Part shown: one piece after another, positions 13,296-15,739 of the stretch | Position numbering within the stretch: position 1 is the stretch's first letter | Layout: every line of letters starts with the position of its first letter | Assembly: GCA_024695225.1 (NCBI GenBank) | Contig: JAILIO010000167.1 | Coordinates: forward strand, 1-15,739 | DNA from: Lachnospiraceae bacterium | GTDB taxonomy: Bacteria > Bacillota > Clostridia > Lachnospirales > Lachnospiraceae | Direction of reading: 5' to 3' | Length of the DNA stretch: 15,739 nt | The notes under the pieces: generated by a model | What the model saw: only the letters and a program-made list of their open reading frames with translations | Database searches by the model: none | What the model was told of the DNA's origin: nothing | Translations under genes and position numbers: made by a program

Positions 13296-15739
13296 TCATT
13301 TGCCTGTGTAGGTGTAGCTGTAGCCTGTCTTTTCGGTCTGTTCCTTGTAGGGGCCTGCGCCCTTTATGGTGACTGAGACAGCTTTTGATGACTTGTCAAA
13401 GGTGTGTTTGGGTGTATAAGCTTTTCCCTTCTTAAGAGTGATCATGGTGCCGTTGTAATAGAACACGGGCAAAGCCTTCTTTGTGGCCGTATTTATCTCA
13501 TCTGTGCCGAAGCCGGCTGTGATATCACTCCAGTCATATGCCTGGATCTTGAAGGTGGCAGTCTTTGTGAGACTTATATTCCCCTTGAGCACCACTTTGA
13601 GTGTGGCAGCATCCGTGACATTTAAGTTCTTTGACCAGGACAGCTTATAGTCAGTCCCTTCGGTGAGAACCGTGTCGTTGTAACTCACTACAGGAAGCGG
13701 CTTTATGGGGTAGCCTGTGTAGTGATAGGTGCTTTCATCGGACAGCTCTATGGTGATCTTGTCGCTCAGGGTCTTATTTGCCTTGATGGTGAATGTGACA
13801 TATTTTACACCGTGGTAGTCGCCGGTACCGGTTACGATCATGGTGGCTTTTCCTGCGTTGACATTGCACTTGTAGTCTATGTCATAATCGGTTCCTTCTT
13901 TAAGCGCTGTCTTTCCCGAATCTGTCACGGTGACGCTGCTCTGTTCAAGAGCTTCGCCGGTGTAACTGAGTGCCGTTACGCCTGTTACTTTAGCGCCTGA
14001 TATGAGATATTTCTTATCAGTTCCTGCAGCCAGTACTTCAAAGTCTGCTGTGGCAGAACCGGAGTTCAGGAGTTTGCTGTTAGCCTTTGCGGTTATCGTG
14101 GCTGTTGCGGTGCCGGCAGCAGTGTTGTTTTCGTATGTCACAATGTAGTTTGACGCAGGGATCAGGACTCCGTTTTCTGAATATACCTTAAGCGTGGTCT
14201 TAACTTCCTTACCTTCTTTTTTCAGGATCACATCGTTTGCCCTGATATCGCAGTCGGACAGATCGATCTTGTTTATAGTGAAGGTGGCGGTCTTGCTGTT
14301 CTTGAACTCTCCCGTGCCCTTTACGGTAACTGTCGCGGTTCCGGGAAGCTTGTTGCTCTTGTAGGATACGGTATAGTCAGCGTTCTTCTTAAGCTCCACT
14401 CCGTTGAAGGTGACTGTGGGAAGGGGAGTAATGGCTTTCCCGGTGTATTCCGCAGTATTGTTTTCCAGTGAATCAAAGGTTATCTCCACAGTGTTGGAAC
14501 TGTCATTAAATCTGCCGGCTGTGGCGGATACTGTGGTGTTCACGGCTTCTGTCCTGACTGACTCCCAGGTGGTTGTATCTGTCACAGTCACTGTGCATGA
14601 AGCGGATTTGGTAGTGTCTGATACAGAGGTTACGGTTATGACTGCAGTTCCCGCTGCAACAGCTGTGACAGTGCCGTTTGAAACTGTTGCCACAGATTCG
14701 TTTCCGGACTTCCAGGTGATGTTTTTATTTGTTGCATTTGAAGGAGCTATTGTCGCAGTGAGAGTGGCTGTATTTCCCTTTGCCAGGCTGAGCGTCGTCT
14801 TATTAAGGGTTACGGATGTGACTGCCACATCGCTGTCTTCTTCTTCCTCTGAGTCCTCTGTCACGGTCACCGTGCATGAAGCGGATTTTGTGGTGTCGTA
14901 TACTGAAGTGACGGTGATGGTTGCTGATCCCGCTGCAACAGCTGTTACGGTGCCGTTTGAAACTGTTGCAACAGATTCCTTGCTGGATTTCCAGGTTACA
15001 TTTGTATTAGTTGCATCCGTAGGAAGTACGGTTGCAGTCAGGGTTGCTGTGTTCCCTTTTTTCAGGCTTAAACTTGTTTTGTCCAGAGTGACCGATGAAA
15101 CTGCCACATCATCATCTTCTCCCACAACTGTTATCATGCAGTATGAGTTGAAAGTATCCGCCTGGGCCTTAAGTGTGGTCTTTCCCTTGGCAACAGCTGT
15201 AACGGTGCCGTTTTCATCTATCGTTGCTATAGCTGTGTCACCGGATTCCCATGTAACGTCTCCCTCATAGCTTGAAGGGGTGACATCCGCTGTCATGGTC
15301 TGGCTGCTTCCTATGGCAAGTGTAATGCTGTTTGTGCTGAGGGTGAGATTTGTTACCCCTTCCGAATCCTCTGCTTCGGAAACTTCCACACTGCAAGTAT
15401 AGCTGTAATCGCCTGCACTTGCTGTGATCGTCGCAGACCCTGTTCCCACGGCCTTTACAAAGCCTTTGCTGTTGACAGTTGCAACTGAAGTATTGTTAGA
15501 ACTCCAGGTTACTGCAGGATCTGTGGCAGAAGAAGGCGCTACGGTAGCAGTTAAGGTGGCGGAATCTCCCACTTCCATTTCCAGAGTACCCTGATCAAGT
15601 GTTATCCCGGTCACCCCGATATCGGTTGTACTGTCTGACTTGCTGCTCGAAGGTGAAGAGGGTGTTGAGGTGGTTGAGCTGGATCCTGCGGTCACAGTGT
15701 ATGAGGAACTGTCTGTGAATGAGCCGTAGAGTACAAATG
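13296..15739 (-). CDS. Large surface/secreted protein with Big_2 Ig-like domains (C-terminal part; N-terminus outside window)
   Basis: The reading frame is open to the window edge (FVLYGSFTDSSSYTV... at 15737 downwards), so the true start, any signal peptide and the N-terminal domains are missing; about 813 residues are visible. In order there is a Ser/Thr/Pro-rich linker (~25 residues), four Big_2 (bacterial Ig-like group 2) domains with the typical 'V.LD...L..G....L.A...P..AT...VTW.S.....A.V..G.V.AV..G.A.IT' pattern, and five degenerate 75-residue repeats to the C-terminus. Acidic linkers (such as EDSEEEEDSD between domains 3 and 4) separate the Ig domains. There is no LPXTG motif, hydrophobic C-terminal anchor or SLH domain in the visible part, so anchoring, if any, must come from the N-terminal side. 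Such proteins act as adhesins or scaffolds for extracellular enzymes; the specific role is unknown. It converges on the operon and shows no functional tie to it. Confidence 0.9.
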   Translation of the reverse strand, partial: FVLYGSFTDSSSYTVTAGSSSTTSTPSSPSSSKSDSTTDIGVTGITLDQGTLEMEVGDSATLTATVAPSSATDPAVTWSSNNTSVATVNSKGFVKAVGTGSATITASAGDYSYTCSVEVSEAEDSEGVTNLTLSTNSITLAIGSSQTMTADVTPSSYEGDVTWESGDTAIATIDENGTVTAVAKGKTTLKAQADTFNSYCMITVVGEDDDVAVSSVTLDKTSLSLKKGNTATLTATVLPTDATNTNVTWKSSKESVATVSNGTVTAVAAGSATITVTSVYDTTKSASCTVTVTEDSEEEEDSDVAVTSVTLNKTTLSLAKGNTATLTATIAPSNATNKNITWKSGNESVATVSNGTVTAVAAGTAVITVTSVSDTTKSASCTVTVTDTTTWESVRTEAVNTTVSATAGRFNDSSNTVEITFDSLENNTAEYTGKAITPLPTVTFNGVELKKNADYTVSYKSNKLPGTATVTVKGTGEFKNSKTATFTINKIDLSDCDIRANDVILKKEGKEVKTTLKVYSENGVLIPASNYIVTYENNTAAGTATATITAKANSKLLNSGSATADFEVLAAGTDKKYLISGAKVTGVTALSYTGEALEQSSVTVTDSGKTALKEGTDYDIDYKCNVNAGKATMIVTGTGDYHGVKYVTFTIKANKTLSDKITIELSDESTYHYTGYPIKPLPVVSYNDTVLTEGTDYKLSWSKNLNVTDAATLKVVLKGNISLTKTATFKIQAYDWSDITAGFGTDEINTATKKALPVFYYNGTMITLKKGKAYTPKHTFDKSSKAVSVTIKGAGPYKEQTEKTGYSYTYTGK
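13299..14492 (-). repeat. Five degenerate C-terminal ~75-residue repeats
   Basis: Counting from the Val (GTG) codon at 15695, repeats span residues ~402-476, 479-556, 567-638, 646-719 and 724-799. Typical landmarks are YTGKAI or YTG(E/Y), V.(F/Y)NG, L..G.DY..SYK.N, (P/A)GTATVTVKGTG and K.ATFTI. The second and fifth copies are the most diverged. The pattern resembles beta-sandwich repeats common in Clostridia surface proteins beside Big_2 domains. The last copy ends at the stop codon with a full terminal strand, so the protein end looks natural. Confidence 0.8.
14577..15614 (-). repeat. Four tandem Big_2 domains
   Basis: Domains lie at about 15380-15614, 15120-15359, 14856-15107 and 14577-14831 (protein order 1 to 4). 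Copies 3 and 4 are far closer to each other than to 1 and 2, at both protein and DNA level. The stretch from 14581 aligns with that from 14860 at an offset of 279 bases (93 codons), including near-identical runs around CCGTTTGAAACTGTTGC. This indicates a recent internal duplication or gene conversion. Confidence 0.85.

Noticed and set aside
13296..13310. Premature truncation of the surface protein, because it ends in YTGK like the start of a new repeat
   Set aside because: Alignment of the fifth repeat shows that the last residues form its own final strand, and the frame after the stop shows no repeat-like sequence.
14404..15270. 288-codon open frame on the + strand opposite the surface protein
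   Set aside because: It is the antisense of the Big_2 and repeat region, rich in Val, Thr and Ser through the mirror of the sense codons, with no ribosome site and no recognisable domain.

Overview
The window looks like a piece of chromosome from an anaerobic, moderately GC-rich Clostridia-type bacterium (Bacillota; Lachnospiraceae or a neighbouring family). The reasons are heavy use of ATA for Ile and AGG/AGA for Arg, GGAGG-type ribosome sites, oxygen-sensitive Fe-S and molybdenum enzymes, and a Big_2-type surface protein of the kind common in gut Clostridia. Base composition and codon use were judged by eye, so the taxonomic call is weak.

Positions 1-13067 (+ strand) form one long catabolic operon of eight genes, all in one direction. 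In order they are: the 3' part of ssnA (amidohydrolase), ygfK (multi-domain flavin/Fe-S oxidoreductase), an xdhD-type [2Fe-2S]-molybdopterin hydroxylase, a fold type II PLP enzyme of unassigned function, a threonine-synthase-like PLP enzyme with a zinc ribbon, ygeY (M20 metallohydrolase), ygeW (carbamoyltransferase family) and a carbamate kinase (arcC/yqeA). Several junctions are coupled: 1 bp between ssnA and ygfK, an ATGA overlap between the two PLP genes, TAAATG before ygeY, and a 13-bp overlap between ygeW and the kinase. Three internal gaps (3746-3948, 6550-6695, 10775-10899) hold short direct repeats and hairpins rather than genes.

These families are those of the E. coli ygeW-ygeY/ygfK-ssnA-xdhD region. 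That region was first labelled 'selenium metabolism' and later linked, in gut anaerobes, to oxygen-independent uric acid/purine breakdown (recalled from the literature, not checked here). The logic I infer is as follows. The Mo hydroxylase and YgfK carry out redox steps on a purine or other N-heterocycle. SsnA and YgeY hydrolyse ring or amide bonds. The PLP enzymes eliminate ammonia from an amino-acid intermediate. YgeW transfers a ureido carbamoyl group to phosphate, and carbamate kinase turns carbamoyl phosphate into ATP. The notable departure is that two other fold type II PLP enzymes sit where the diaminopropionate ammonia-lyase YgeX would be expected.

Positions 13068-13295 form the intergenic region between convergent genes, with a strong and probably bidirectional terminator at 13181-13216. 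Positions 13296-15739 (- strand) encode the C-terminal part of a large secreted or surface protein: four Big_2 Ig-like domains followed by five degenerate 'YTGK..NG..L..G.DY..SY' repeats. Its N-terminus lies beyond the window. It has no evident functional link to the operon.
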